Shown here piece by piece: positions 46,449 to 58,619 of a stretch of DNA of 64,000 bases. A program made the position numbers and the translations under genes. The first letter of the stretch is position 1. Each line of letters begins with the position of its first letter. The notes beneath the pieces were generated by a model. The model did no database searches and was not told where the DNA came from. It worked only from the letters and a program-made list of their open reading frames with translations. The DNA is taken from positions 30,016 to 94,015 of the forward strand of contig MPNW01000211.1 of assembly GCA_011800805.1 (NCBI GenBank), read 5' to 3'. The stretch is from Hirudo medicinalis (Eukaryota; Annelida; Clitellata; Hirudinida; Hirudinidae).

Positions 46449-46714
46449 TGATGCAAAAATGAAAACCTGAGGGATTTGTGACTTCATCTTTCAATTGAAT
46501 TCTCTAATTCAATTTTTTAAAGAATCATTTTCAAAAATTGAATTCTCTAATTCATTTATTTTATTTTTGGGCCTCAAGCTCTCGGCTACTGGCAGATGAT
46601 ATCTTAGACTTGTTCTCTTTGGTAGCTTATTCGAAAAATACGATGGTGCATTCATAAATAAATGTTTATTTATTTGATTAAAGTCTGTCTCATAACTAAG
46701 ATGATTTGGACCTA

Positions 46715-47105
46715 CCAGATAAGATGGTTACAGGATTTTATTATACAGGTGGCGTTCTGTTTGAAACTGAGGTGGAAGTCAAAGTTGACGAGGAGTTCGA
46801 AGATAGTAGAAGAATGAAAAAAGGTGCCAACGATGTTTATTGAAGATGGGAGAGATAGATTCTTGAGGTGTTTGGGTGCCGATAAACATGACTTCGGATT
46901 TCTGCGGGTTGAGTTGACGAAAGTTGACGAGATGCCAGTCATTGATGGCATCTGTGCAATTCCGCAGATTATCAGGTTGATCGGAGACATTATGGCTGGA
47001 GAGGACAGAATAAAGGATGTCATCCGAGTATTAATGAAAAGACACGTCGAATTTCTTAACGATGTCGGACGGAAGTGAGGTGTAGATTGTGAAGAACAGG
47101 GGTCC
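46715..47105 (-). mobile_element. LINE reverse-transcriptase fragment
   Basis: On the - strand it reads INDWHLVNF, LNPQKSEVMFIGT, the motif block after the RT catalytic region in L2/CR1-type LINEs (W...LNP.KTE...G). The same block is present at 53.95 kb. Frameshifted and dead. Confidence 0.75.
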
Positions 47106-47539
47106 TAGGACAGACACCCGATGAGCTCCAGCCAGATGCTGTATCTCTTGGTTATATTTAATCATCTTTTGAGGATGTGTGGTATTTAAATAAGATTTAC
47201 ATTTTTTGGATTTTATTTCTTCTTAAGCCATCAGGTCCATCCAGATTGAATGTGTTCCCAGCATAGAATATGAAAAACCTTCACCGTTATAGGAAACACG
47301 GATTTGAGCACTCCAATAAATTGGCTATTTGCTGAGTATCCCAATATAATTCTCCCAATAACTGTTTTAAAGCCTCTTTTGTTGCAATGATTCTTTTTTT
47401 TTAAATTTTAAATGTTGCACAAAATAAAGAATAATTCTCTTCAATGTCACAAATATATTGCTAGACTGTTCCAGAGTTTTGGACAGCACAGCTACGTTGA
47501 TTGACAGCCATTTAATGTTTTTCGCCTTTTAAAGCTACG

Positions 47540-50500
47540 CTATAAACTAGTGTTATACTTTGGCAAGCGAGCCTCATTTTTCAAGGTCTTCCTTGATTTC
47601 GAATTGCTTCTTCTTCCGCTGAAAATTCTTCGAGATGTGCTTTGTGGACTGAGGATCTAGAACTAGGAAATTACAAAATTATTGTTACTTTACAATTCTT
47701 AAACAAAAGCAAAACAAAATAACTGGCTAACTAAAGATGCAAAACAATTGTCAGAAGAGCAACCAACGGAATGGCTAGGAGCACAGACAAGAAAACATCA
47801 TTTGATAAGTCGGCTGCATCGAAACTGTGGACTTCAGTGAAATTGTCTAAAAATAATATCTTACGTTGTAATTTTTGTTGTTTTCATTTTCGTTCTTATG
47901 TAATACGCAATAATATAAAGAGTTGAAGTAATAATAATAATATAAATAATAATAATATTAATAATGATAATGGTAATGATAATAATAATGGAAATGATGA
48001 TTATCATAGTGATAATAATAATAATATTAACAAATACATTTTTAGTGTCACTTAGTGATTGAGCAAAACTCGATCAAGTATTATTCAAAGCTGATGTGAA
48101 ACAGATTATTTTAAATAAATAAAAATGTATTGAACACTTATTTATCTGTTGAAACCCTAACCCCTGACCCCTGACCCCTGAAACCTACCTTCCATCCTTA
48201 ACAGATGATATGCATTACCAATGCAGATGTCGTCGGATCCCTTGGAGAACCCAGCTCCACAGTCACATATGTAAGATCCATTTAAATTTCTACACACCGA
48301 GAATTTTTGGTCGCAAGGTACAAAGAGACATTCGTTTAAATCTGTTGTATATATAATATATTGGACAGGATATGTTGTATTGTAATAATATATATTAAAT
48401 TACATCGTAACCAGCATTACATTATAACCAATGTAACTAACCTCTACATTCGTTAATTTCGTTTTTTGCATAACCTTGAACGCACTCGCAGATTGGTTTT
48501 TTTTTTCCTTCTATACAGTAACTGTTCGATAAATTCAGGCAGGGATTTGCATTTTCACAGTTCATTACGTTCTTTAGGACAGGAGCAGAATTTGAATCCA
48601 AATCTATCGACGCTTCTCCATCCATTGCCGCCGTTATCGTGATTGTTGAACTAGTATTCCACATTGGGAAATAGTCTTGAGATGGGGAATCATCCAAGTC
48701 AGTCAAAGAAAGCTAAGAAAAAAGTAATAATAAAAAATTGCCTATTACTTCGCTCGAGACAATGTTCTCCTGTGAATCCCAATTCACACACACCAGCACA
48801 ATCCCCGTACATGTCGTATGATCCAGCGCAACGGAAGAATTGCGAACATTTTAAGGGAATCCTGTTAACCTGTCCCTGATGGCAGGCTGCCAAAATGAAT
48901 GCAGTTGGATATAATAATGATGATTATGATATTAATGACAATGATAATGATAATAATAATAATGTGATATATTTCTCAGATGGGTTATACTAGCAAATGC
49001 AGAGACATGCTTCGATCCCCCGCATAGCATGGTTTTGTCACCGGTGCACACAGAAGTGCAAATCTGATTGCTGTTGTGTCTCATGTTGGTCGATTTTAAA
49101 TCGTCTGTACAGATACAATTGTCTCCGTCCTACGAGTAAAAAAGTGCTGAATGGAAAAATTGTCTAAAATTTTAATGACTTCAGTTAGCCTTCACATTGT
49201 TTCTGTTGAGAAATCTATCCTTATTGAAATATTGAAGAGGTAATTTTAATGACGCTCGTAGAGTAAGTCAGTTTTACCTTCAAGAGTGCATATGCCTCAT
49301 TCTCGCACTGATGGAGACATTTTTCTATTGTCATAGATCCGCTAATGGTGGCGGTGTAGCCGTCACTTGGAGACACTTCGTAACAACCCAAAAAGTGTGG
49401 CAGCGGCGGTCTATCTGAAACGAATAAAGATATTATAAAGATGCATTACTTTAGAAAAAGTCTTGAGAGGTGAAGATGTTCGAATCCTCCCAAAAGAGAC
49501 GTTTAAAACTGGCGGGAAAAAACCAAAACTACAAAAAAACTAGATAGAACGATGCATGTCATCTTAAATACCGTTCCAGACTGAGTGTGCAAGGCTACTC
49601 ACTCCGATTAGGGTTAAGGCTGGGGTTTGTGGGGGTTTAACCTTAAACAATACGGTTGGGGTTTGTTTAGCCTTTAAAAAATGACCTGGAGGAAACAGCT
49701 TCTATGTGCTCTAATTGCCCAAATACCGATTAGTTTTTAAAAAGGCATTTAAATTTCATAATAAGCTAAATATAACTACATCAATAATATAGGCAGCAGT
49801 TGATTGATAATAAACACGTTGTCAGTTAAAGTAATATTAGAAATAATTATTCCATCTATCGACTGATATCGGCTTACTGAGGTAAACAGAAAAAGTCTCA
49901 TTTCCACCACAGTCGCTTACGAGATCATCACATTTTTTGTCACAAAATGTCATAGGAACTTCATCTTCTTCGTTGACATTGTTAGAACAGGCGCAGAGTG
50001 TTCTTTTCTGTCAAAATGTCTTTCATTTAGCACCCTAGCTGGTTATTTTAAGTGTCGCATTGGTCCACAATCATCCAAACTAATTTAATAATAGTAAATA
50101 ATTTAATAATAATAAATGGATAATAAATTTAAAGTAATTTACGATCATTAAATTAAGGTTTTCCACCTTAATTCCAGTGTAAATCAGTCCCTCTTCCACG
50201 CATCTCTTCTGACATCTATGGAGAAACATGTTATCAATTGCACCACCGAAGGATTTAAAGCAACCGCGATAAATCTGAGCATTCTTGCCAGACTCTGAAG
50301 CTGAAAATGTGTCGAGAATTGTGAGAAATAATTCTAAAAATACTTTCTAAAGGAAGCAAAAGTTTTACACAAGGTATGGACTTCTATTTCCCCTAGACGA
50401 AGGCTCGGGAAATCGTCAGAGAAGAACTGAACATTGGAAAACAGGGAATACGTAGGTATGCAATTCACTCTCATGTCAGTGCCAGCCATTTCCTTTTCCT

Positions 50501-51351
50501 TGCCGGGGTATTCGGAACACCTGATCGTTCCATGGGTGTCAAAATTGAAGATTCTAAAAAATTTCATTTTGCCCACGGTAGTTCCAGGAGCTGGTCGAAT
50601 TTATGGATTCTATTATTATTTTTGATTCGAACAATTGATTTGCTTAAATAATAATAATAATAATAGTTAATTTATAATGCGCCATTTGCATAGCGTCAGA
50701 GGCGCCTAAAGCAATTAAATGCATCACTAATAACAGATCCAAGTTGAAATAAAGAAAATATTGTAGTCTCTCAATAACCAGCAATAAAAATTGAACATGC
50801 AGCAGTAACGTGTGCCAACCGCGGCCTTCGCAGAAAACGAAGAAGTGTACGTTGTACTTTTGAATCAAATAAATGTTTATGAGAAATCCTTTGTGACATT
50901 CGTCTGGGAGTAATTCAAAGTTATCCACACTTTTGTCACCATCAAATGGCTCATCACCCAGGAAAACGTCCTCACAATAAGAGGCTGCCTTTCGGAGGGC
51001 TACGTTGATCGTTGCGACATCTACATCATCAGTTAGTAGATTTAAGATGTCAGGTAATATATTTGAATTTCACTTCGTAGAGTTGACTTGTCGGTTAATT
51101 TTTAATATTTGAATTAAATTTGTGGGAAATGTTTTGATTACATTTGCAACAAAGTATTGAAATAAACCTTTGTTTTATGGGACATTAATTTTATAAAAAA
51201 GTCTTACGTAATTTAAAGAGTTGTACGTACTTCACGTGTTAGTGTGAAATTAACTGTTTATTTGCTGTTCAAGTCGGTATATTGTATTTACAAACTGAAA
51301 CTAACCTGCAAACATTTGCAGAATGAAAAACAATCTTTCAATGCCCAACAT
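47540..51351 (-). CDS. FWE-7: complete fucolectin-like/WSC/EGF membrane protein
   Basis: Twelve exons, 1728 nt, 575 residues. 51306-51351 signal peptide (MLGIERLFFILQMFA); 50820-51020 and 50369-50590 lectin-like domain (TINVALRKAASYC, FDGDKS, DMRVNC, LGEIEVHTL); 50167-50300 and 49878-50007 WSC 1 (IYRGCFKS, CGGNETFSVYL); 49278-49414 and 48991-49129 WSC 2 (FLGCYEV, CGGSKHVSAFA); 48749-48886 six-Cys module (GSYDMYGDC, GFTGEHCLER); 48442-48675 Ser/Thr/Asp-rich stalk plus EGF; 48219-48341 calcium-binding EGF (DLNECLFVPC); 47732-47846 TM (VFLSVLLAIPLVALLTIVLHL); 47540-47648 basic Ser-rich tail (RRIFSGRRSNSKSRK). Phases agree throughout. Asn replaces Asp in the DLNEC calcium motif, a substitution tolerated in this domain class. 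A LINE tail sits in the intron between its two lectin exons. Confidence 0.9.
50645..50711 (-). mobile_element. L2-like LINE 3' end with (ATT)n tail
   Basis: Near-identical to the copies at 15.5 and 46.4 kb. It lies between FWE-7 exons 2 and 3. Confidence 0.75.
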
Positions 51352-52495
51352 GGGGCTGCCGTTATTGACCAGGTTATGAGCTGATGCCGTCCACAAATAA
51401 ATAAATTATAATGAATAAATCATAATAACCATCGTCATTGTGCATTCAACGTGCCGATATTGTTATTATTATTGGTGTCCGTACGACAAATACTTGTCTA
51501 ATACTTGACCAAATCGTTCGCTCAATCTGATCAACGATTTTGGCTTCTTGTTTACAAATCTCGTCCGATGACGTACCGTCGCTCAAATGCATGTCATCAA
51601 AAAGAGAAAATATTAGATATTTTGATTTTAAAATTACTTCAAATTAATTGTTCACCAAACGAACAATGACGATTATTACTTGACGTAAGATGACCATTAT
51701 TTGATTTGATAAGCTGTGATTATTTGAGTTCATTTGAATTGCTCAAAATGAGGTCGGTTGAATTAATGTGTAAAATACATTTCTAATATTTAAAGCATCC
51801 ATCCAAACTCATTCAATCTGGAATCTTTATTTCATACTATTGAACAAGAATTATTAGTATGTAAAATTTATTTGCATTAGCATATTATAATTTGTATTAT
51901 TATTATTATTATTATAATTAATGATAATGATTAATGGCAATTATTAGATTTAAATAATAATTAATTATAAATAACAATGGTGGGTTTTTTTGTGTTTGAG
52001 ATTTTTTAACCAGTCTTTTGATTTCAATGAAAAATGACTTCCAGGTCCTCCAACTTGTTTTACACCACTCCCTGGAATTTAAACTTCCTCTCCAAGAAGC
52101 ATCAGCAGGATGATGGTTTCATTTTCCAAGTTAAAGTTCTTCTGAGACACTAGATGTACGAGAAGTGCTTTGCTTTGGCTTGCAGCAACTGAAAATTTGT
52201 GGAATAACACGGTGTCATTTTCAGTTAACAACATTGTTAATAATAACATTATTACAAATATTAATAACATTATTATTACAATTATTACGATATTATTAAT
52301 AACATTATTACAGTTGAATAATGATAAATTTTCCAATGTTAATCATTACAATAGAATAATAATAATAGCATTGCAATTAAATAGCAATACATTTTTATAA
52401 TGTTAGCAGTGCTCAGGATTCATCACCGGTTGAGAATAAGAGATGGCTTAAATAACGATGACGATTATAATAGCATCCAATGAGAAGAATCTAAC
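51352..52495. other. Intergenic between FWE-7 and FWE-8
   Basis: AT-rich with ATT/AAT tracts near 51897-51970 and 52230-52400. It should hold the FWE-8 cytoplasmic-tail exon, but no convincing phase-2 acceptor with an open tail was found. Confidence 0.4.
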
Positions 52496-54708
52496 CAAAT
52501 CAGTACGATCAGAATGAGTAGGATTGCCAAAGACACAAAAATTAAGAAATAGGTCTCCAATATTTCTGTTAAAGTGTCCACGAACGGACCGAAATCATTC
52601 GCTATGGGAACATGAAAAACGGAGTGTTAGATTTTAATTCCATTGATTTTGAATTCATTAAATGTGACTGACTTTTTAAATATTCTTCTACTAAATATTA
52701 CTTTTAATAATAATAATATGAGTAATAATAATAATAAATACAACGTATTACGACTGACATTCACAGCTCTTTTCGTCAGAACTCAGTTTGAAGCCGGGAG
52801 AACAAACGCAGGTTGCTTCGCCATTCACCGTAATGCATTCGAAATTTTTCATTTCAAGGCATGGATTTGAAATCTTGCATTTGTCCTTTTCGGTTGCGAC
52901 ATCATCGACAGCAGTTACATCATCGACAGCAGTTACATCATCGACAGCAGTGACATTATCGACATCAGCGCCATCACTGTCACGTTTGACTTTTTTTCCT
53001 CTCTCTTTGGTCATGCGTCTGACCTTGTCTAGTATGTTTCTGGCTTGTTTTGCTTTGTTGTCGTCGGCTGCCTTTGTGATACTTGTGAATTGTACTGCAC
53101 TCGCAAGGGTTGCACGATTTGCAAACATGGACAGATTAGGGACAACTTCGGATGGATTTTTTAACTCGTGATTATCGTCTCCAGTGATTGAAATATTATA
53201 AAACATGAGGTAAAATATGTAATCAATTTTAAAATAACTTTACAACACTTAATACGTCCCTAATTTTCCTCAGCGGAATAATCGATCTGTGCAGTGTTTT
53301 TATCCTTACTTAAATATAATAATAATAATAATAAACAAATAGTAATACTAAAAAAATAATAATAGTTAATTTGTAATGCGCCCTTTGGATAGCGTCAGAG
53401 GCGCCTTGTGTTTTCGTTGGCTTCGTGTTGCTGTCCTGTGGTCTGAAGATCAAGTGAAGCTTAAAGATCTCCAGGGATGGTTGAACTCTTACGAAGAGGT
53501 AATGTTTCAGACAGCAATAGAGGCATACGAGAAGCCTCTGTTGGTCATTTGGGATGATTTGTGAACTGGTTGGCGTAAGTGAATGGTGGAAGATGAACGA
53601 AGACCAGGTGCGTGGTGGCGTAGAATGAGGTGGTGCCGATAGGGTGGATCGGATGTCGCGAGAGTTCGACATGTCATGGGGGCGATTTTGAAGATTATGG
53701 ATCGGCAGATGTACCGTAGAGAAGGGAAGTGCAGTAATCCAGGCGAGAGAAAAGAGACAGTGCAAGGGCAGAAGTTGTGTCGACGGAGAGGAGTGGACGT
53801 ATGTGCCAATTGCCCAGATGAGGTGATTGCATGATTTGACGATGGAGGCGGAATGTTCTTTAAAGCTGAGGTTAGAATCAAAAGTAACAAGTATTTAAGA
53901 GTAGTAGAAGAAGGAAGGAGGGTGCCTGGATAGACAATTTTTAGGCGGACAGGTGTGCCGATGAACATGATTTCGGATTTCTGCGGATTTAGTTGAGGAA
54001 CATTAACGAGATGCCAGTCATTGGAAAAAAGGCAGTCCTGTTAAGAAAGGAGAAGGCAAAGAGGACAAACGGCGGATCATTTCCCAAAGTACCTCGTTCA
54101 AGGTAGTAGTCACCAATGAATCCTGGCTTACAGGCAGCTTAAACAGCACCACAGTCTCTGAATATGTCATAGGAGCCAGCATAGTTAAATATTTCTGAAC
54201 ATATTGTGGGATATGTTCCATGCATGAGGATTCCATGCATGCTAACGATTGAAACACATGACTGCACATTTATTAAAGCCTTTTGAGGTATTGTTAATAA
54301 TCAAGCATTCCCTTACGCACCACTTACATGTCAACAATTTGGTTGTTTTTTGTTCAAAAATCATCCACCAGGATTTCAAAGATAACTACACCAGAAGCTT
54401 CAATTATTGCGGCAAGAAGACAATTTGATACCACTCGGCTAGAAAAGAAACATTTTCGGTAGACTCTACGAGCCATCCCAGTGGCCAGCCTCCCAGTGTG
54501 ACCTTTGTTAAGGGCTAAAGAATTTTGGAGTGACTGGAAAAGAATTGATTTCTTCGGCAAAACGGTAAAAAGACGAAGATGTTACAAGAGTACCCTCCAT
54601 CATTTGAATATTTTTATAGTTGTAATCATTTACGTAGGCAAATAATTAAATGAATATTCATTTATTAGACAAATTCTCACCTGCGATCATTTGCAGAAGA
54701 ATAAACAT
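52496..54708 (-). CDS. FWE-8: stripped-down family member (signal peptide, stalk-EGF, TM) or pseudogene
   Basis: Three exons are open and in compatible phase: 54681-54708 signal peptide (MFILLQMIA; an in-frame ATG lies further upstream); 52759-53178, an unusually long stalk exon of 140 codons ending in an EGF domain; 52496-52601 TM (YFLIFVSLAILLILIVLIW). The stalk has a basic segment (KVRRMTKERGKKVKR) and tandem VDDVTA repeats. Lectin, WSC and calcium-binding EGF exons are not intact: a decayed lectin exon (about 54355-54552, NSLALNKG) and a decayed six-Cys module (about 54093-54221, with an in-frame stop and two Cys lost) remain, and a LINE fills 53.3-54.0 kb. No tail exon was found. Splicing from signal peptide to stalk would give a small lectin-less membrane protein. 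It may equally be a pseudogene in decay. Confidence 0.5.
53318..54015 (-). mobile_element. L2-like LINE, 5'-truncated, inside FWE-8
   Basis: From right to left on the - strand: the LNPQKSEIMFIGT block near 53940-54000; further reverse-transcriptase-derived sequence in shifting frames; then the 3' end ggcgcctctgacgctatcc and an (ATT)n tail at 53318-53370. Frameshifts show it is dead. It occupies the position where FWE-8 should carry its WSC exons. Confidence 0.78.
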
Positions 54709-55771
54709 CGTACAAGTCCCTGGTGAGCGTCCATCGATCTTCAATTTATCACCGTCAATAAGCCTTAGGTTGTACATGGTTTATGGATTTATGAGATACT
54801 TCCGAGACTCTTGATAGATTTGTCTTGATCTTTTTTTTTATTCGAGATGTTTGTCTTAAATGAAACGTTTGTTTACATTTTCTGATGACGTTTTCCAAGG
54901 TGTAAAAGCATCATTTTTGCTTTTTTTTGAGAGGTTTTAACAGCTCTCCAAATCAAAGGGAACAATTTTGCAGTTTATAAATTCTCGTCAGAAGATTGTA
55001 AAAGAACGTTTTATTGTTAATATTTTTTAGACCACGGATGGCCTGAGGAATAAATCCCCCATCAGTTCAGATCATCATTCTGTGATCTTTGACTGCCTCG
55101 TGAATAGCGATACATCCAGTAACAAGTCCAAATTGATGATCAAATTAGTAAAAATGATTTTCATTGAATCACAATTGTTCAATCTGGAATTTAATCTTAA
55201 TAAAACGCCCCTAAACATCTCAAGATGTATCTTTTTTTTTCATTTGATACTTGCGCTACTAAAACATAACCCGAACCCAGTGTGCAATGGAAGACGACAT
55301 TGCGTCATATGACATTGTAATAAAGTTACGGAGACTAACAAATGAGGATTACGTTGACAATTCTACTTCTTGATTCTGCATTTTATGATGCGAAAGTTGA
55401 TCCAACCTTTTCATTATAGACGATGATGGAATAGGCATGTCATCCGGTATGATCCGGTATGATGCCACAAACATAGAACAAGTAATTCCAGTGAAATTTA
55501 TTATAATAATATTTATATTATTATTATTGATTAATTAAAAATTATCAGACTTTAAGTTCAAGTCTTTTGTAAACATGTTAGATTATCCGAAACAATGGAC
55601 ACTGAGAACATTCGTAAGTTTTGCAATTTTATGCTGTCTTTCTCTTGCAGTGTGACATTAACACGCGGCATTGACATGACATTACACACTGTAATGTTAC
55701 GCGTAAAGTTATACTTTGTAATATTACACGTAGGATTACACATTTTACACAATGCTACGGCATTCATGTCG
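54709..55771. other. Intergenic between FWE-8 and FWE-9
   Basis: No supported feature. The open frames at 55082-55312 and 55595-55792 have no family resemblance; the latter runs antisense to the FWE-9 tail exon. Confidence 0.4.
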
Positions 55772-58581
55772 CTACCATCTTCCCTTCCTTGATGCAACCA
55801 CAGAAACTCTGTTGTCGATATTCGATTTAATCCGTGAATTTGTAGCTTTAGAAAACCCTGCATAAAAGCTCGCATAACTCGAACTCTGGGATTCTGTCTT
55901 CTTTGGAGAGACGCCCCTGACAAATGATGTATTGAAATATTAAATTATTGATTACCCTTTGAGGATTGTTTGCGAATCGACTAAAATCTAAATTATCTAA
56001 TAAATTAATAATAATTACCTAATAAATTAATAATAATTTTCTAATAAATTAATAATAATTTTCTAATAAATTAATAATAATTACCTAATAAATTAATAAT
56101 AATTACCTAATAAATTAATAATAATTACCTAATAAATTAATAAAAATTTTCTAATAAATAATAATTATCTAATAAATTTAGCAGTTTTTCAAGCAGCAGA
56201 AAGTCGAATTTAGATTTTGAAATATCATTAATTTACAGTAACAAATCCACCAACCAGATCATTAAGACGAATCCAAGCACGCAGAATATAGGCAGGGTGT
56301 AGAAAAGGAACTTCTTCAAGATGACGATGTAATATCGCATACCGAGGTTGTGCGTTTTATTTGCTGCAAGAATTTCAAGTTCAATTAATGAAGTCGTTTT
56401 TATCGAATTAATTTTATTTAAAAAAAAACAAAACAAGATATCAGAAAGGCGGATAGCAAGGTGTGGATTGATTGTGGATTTAGTCAGTGGTCGATTTAAG
56501 TACAAGTTCTATGCAGTTATTTCAGTGATACATCATAATGTTACGTAAATTCGCTTGCAATTGTTGTTATTACAATCCATTTACTTGGTTTATTTTAAAC
56601 AATTAAAAAAAAACTACGTCCTATTTCTAAAGAATCGTATTTTCAGAGAGGCGAAAATAGCATTTTGCCTGGCTTGAATAGCCTCATAAGCACAAATAAT
56701 AGCACGCGGTAGTCAGAAATTAAAAGATTTTAGAGCAGCTCAAAACAATTTCATATTCATATTTCATATTCACCAAAATCGCTTCAGCAACGTAAACAAA
56801 AAGATAACCAGTGTTTAATGAATTAAAGTTAAGAAATTGCTTCACCTATGCAAACATTCTCCCCTGCCTTTATGAAACCAAATTTACAATAGCAGGCAAA
56901 AGAGCCGTTGAAATTTGTACAAGTTGAGGTTTGAGTGTCACACACGTCATGTTGACATTCGTCGATATCTGAATTTTGCATTTCAAATTGAATTCATTAA
57001 TGACCAATTGATTGAATTTAACCGGGAATTTGAATTCAATGCTTAGTGTAGGAATAGTCACGCAGTCCATTTTTTGAAGTAATATAATGATAAAAATAAT
57101 TATATAAAATATACACAATAATAATAATAATTATTATTATTAATTATATTACAATAAAAATATTATTAAAAATTATTATTAACCAATGTTTTTCCGTGAC
57201 TCTATTATAGCTTCTGAATATAAACAGTTTGAACTTTCACATTAATAATAATATCGGATAAATTATGTATTAATTAATAATTAAATATTAATAATAATTA
57301 TTATTAATCCTGTAGGGAAATAAAAATTTTGAAAAGTTGAAAATCACCTTACCTTCACATTCCTCGTTTGAAAGCCTTTCGTAACCGTTGATACATTGAC
57401 ACAAAGCTTGTCCTTTAAATGTTGTACAGTAGGTGTTTGATACGTTCAAACAAGGATTTGACGCTACACATCTGTCGACTGCCGAATGGAAAGTTTTTTA
57501 AACTTAAAATAAACTATAAATATTAACGAAATATATATTAAAACAAACTATTAATCACACGACGAACATGTACCTTGTTCCAGGCAGTGCTCGTCAATGT
57601 ATCCCTCTTTGCAGTCACCATGACAACTCCCGAACATGTCATAGGTATTGGCGCAGTTGAGTAGCTTCGAACATGTCAGGTTACTTTTTGCCAGCGGTCC
57701 GCAAGCTATGGACAAACATTATTATACAATTATAATTGTTATTATTATCATTATTGTTGTTATTATTATTATTGTTATTGTTATTTTCCGGACAAAAATA
57801 TAAAACACGAAAGGCCATACGGGACGCATCATCAGATAATTGACAAATGAACAAATGGCACCACAAAAATAGGACTCGATTTAAATGAATTTAAAAGAAA
57901 TGGATTAAATTTTTTTTATTTACTCGAATATAGAGAAGCAGTTGTTCCACCTCCGCAGGCAACGTTGGGTTCTCCTGCACAATTCTTGAAACATGAGATT
58001 TGTTTTCCTGGTAGCATGCTACTTCCGATGATTTTATCCTCACAAATGCAATAGTCTCCATTCTTAGAATTTTCAAATTGTTAACCTTGCAATTTTATGT
58101 TATGAAAATTCTTTTATTTTGTTTTTTTTTATGGAAATGGGGGATTGAAAATAACGTCAACGAAACTCGATTGAAGTGTTTGTACTCATTCAACATTTCT
58201 TCCAGGGGGACTGGGCAAACCCTCACTCAACCTGATGAGATGGCCGTTGCCCCCTTTATCTCCTCCCAACTAATGTCTCCGAATAGTTTAAATTAAAAAA
58301 TTATAACATCCCCAAATAATAAAGTTTAAATATTACCTGCAGTAATGCGTATTTTTGATTCTCGCAGAGATGTAGGCATTCTGTAACGGTCATGTTTCCA
58401 TGTTTGACAGCACTCTTCGTAAAATTGGCATGCGTTTCCAAACATCCTTCGTAGACAGGCAGAGGAGACTTAACTGAAAAAAGTTCAATGGAACATCAAT
58501 AATAACAATAATTAATGATAAATAATAATAATAACAATAGTTAATGATAAATAATAATGATGATAACAATAGTTAATGGTA

Positions 58582-58619
<38 letters not shown>

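Noticed and set aside
48155..48185. Telomere-like aaccctaacccc repeats
   Set aside because: Only a few imperfect copies inside an intron; too short to mean an internal telomere.
53310..53968. Two open frames of about 150 codons as genes
   Set aside because: They are shifted frames of a LINE carrying the LNPQKSE...IGT motif and the LINE 3' tail.
55558..55923. 121-codon - strand open frame
   Set aside because: The FWE-9 tail exon uses another frame of the same strand, with a proper acceptor, phase and stop.
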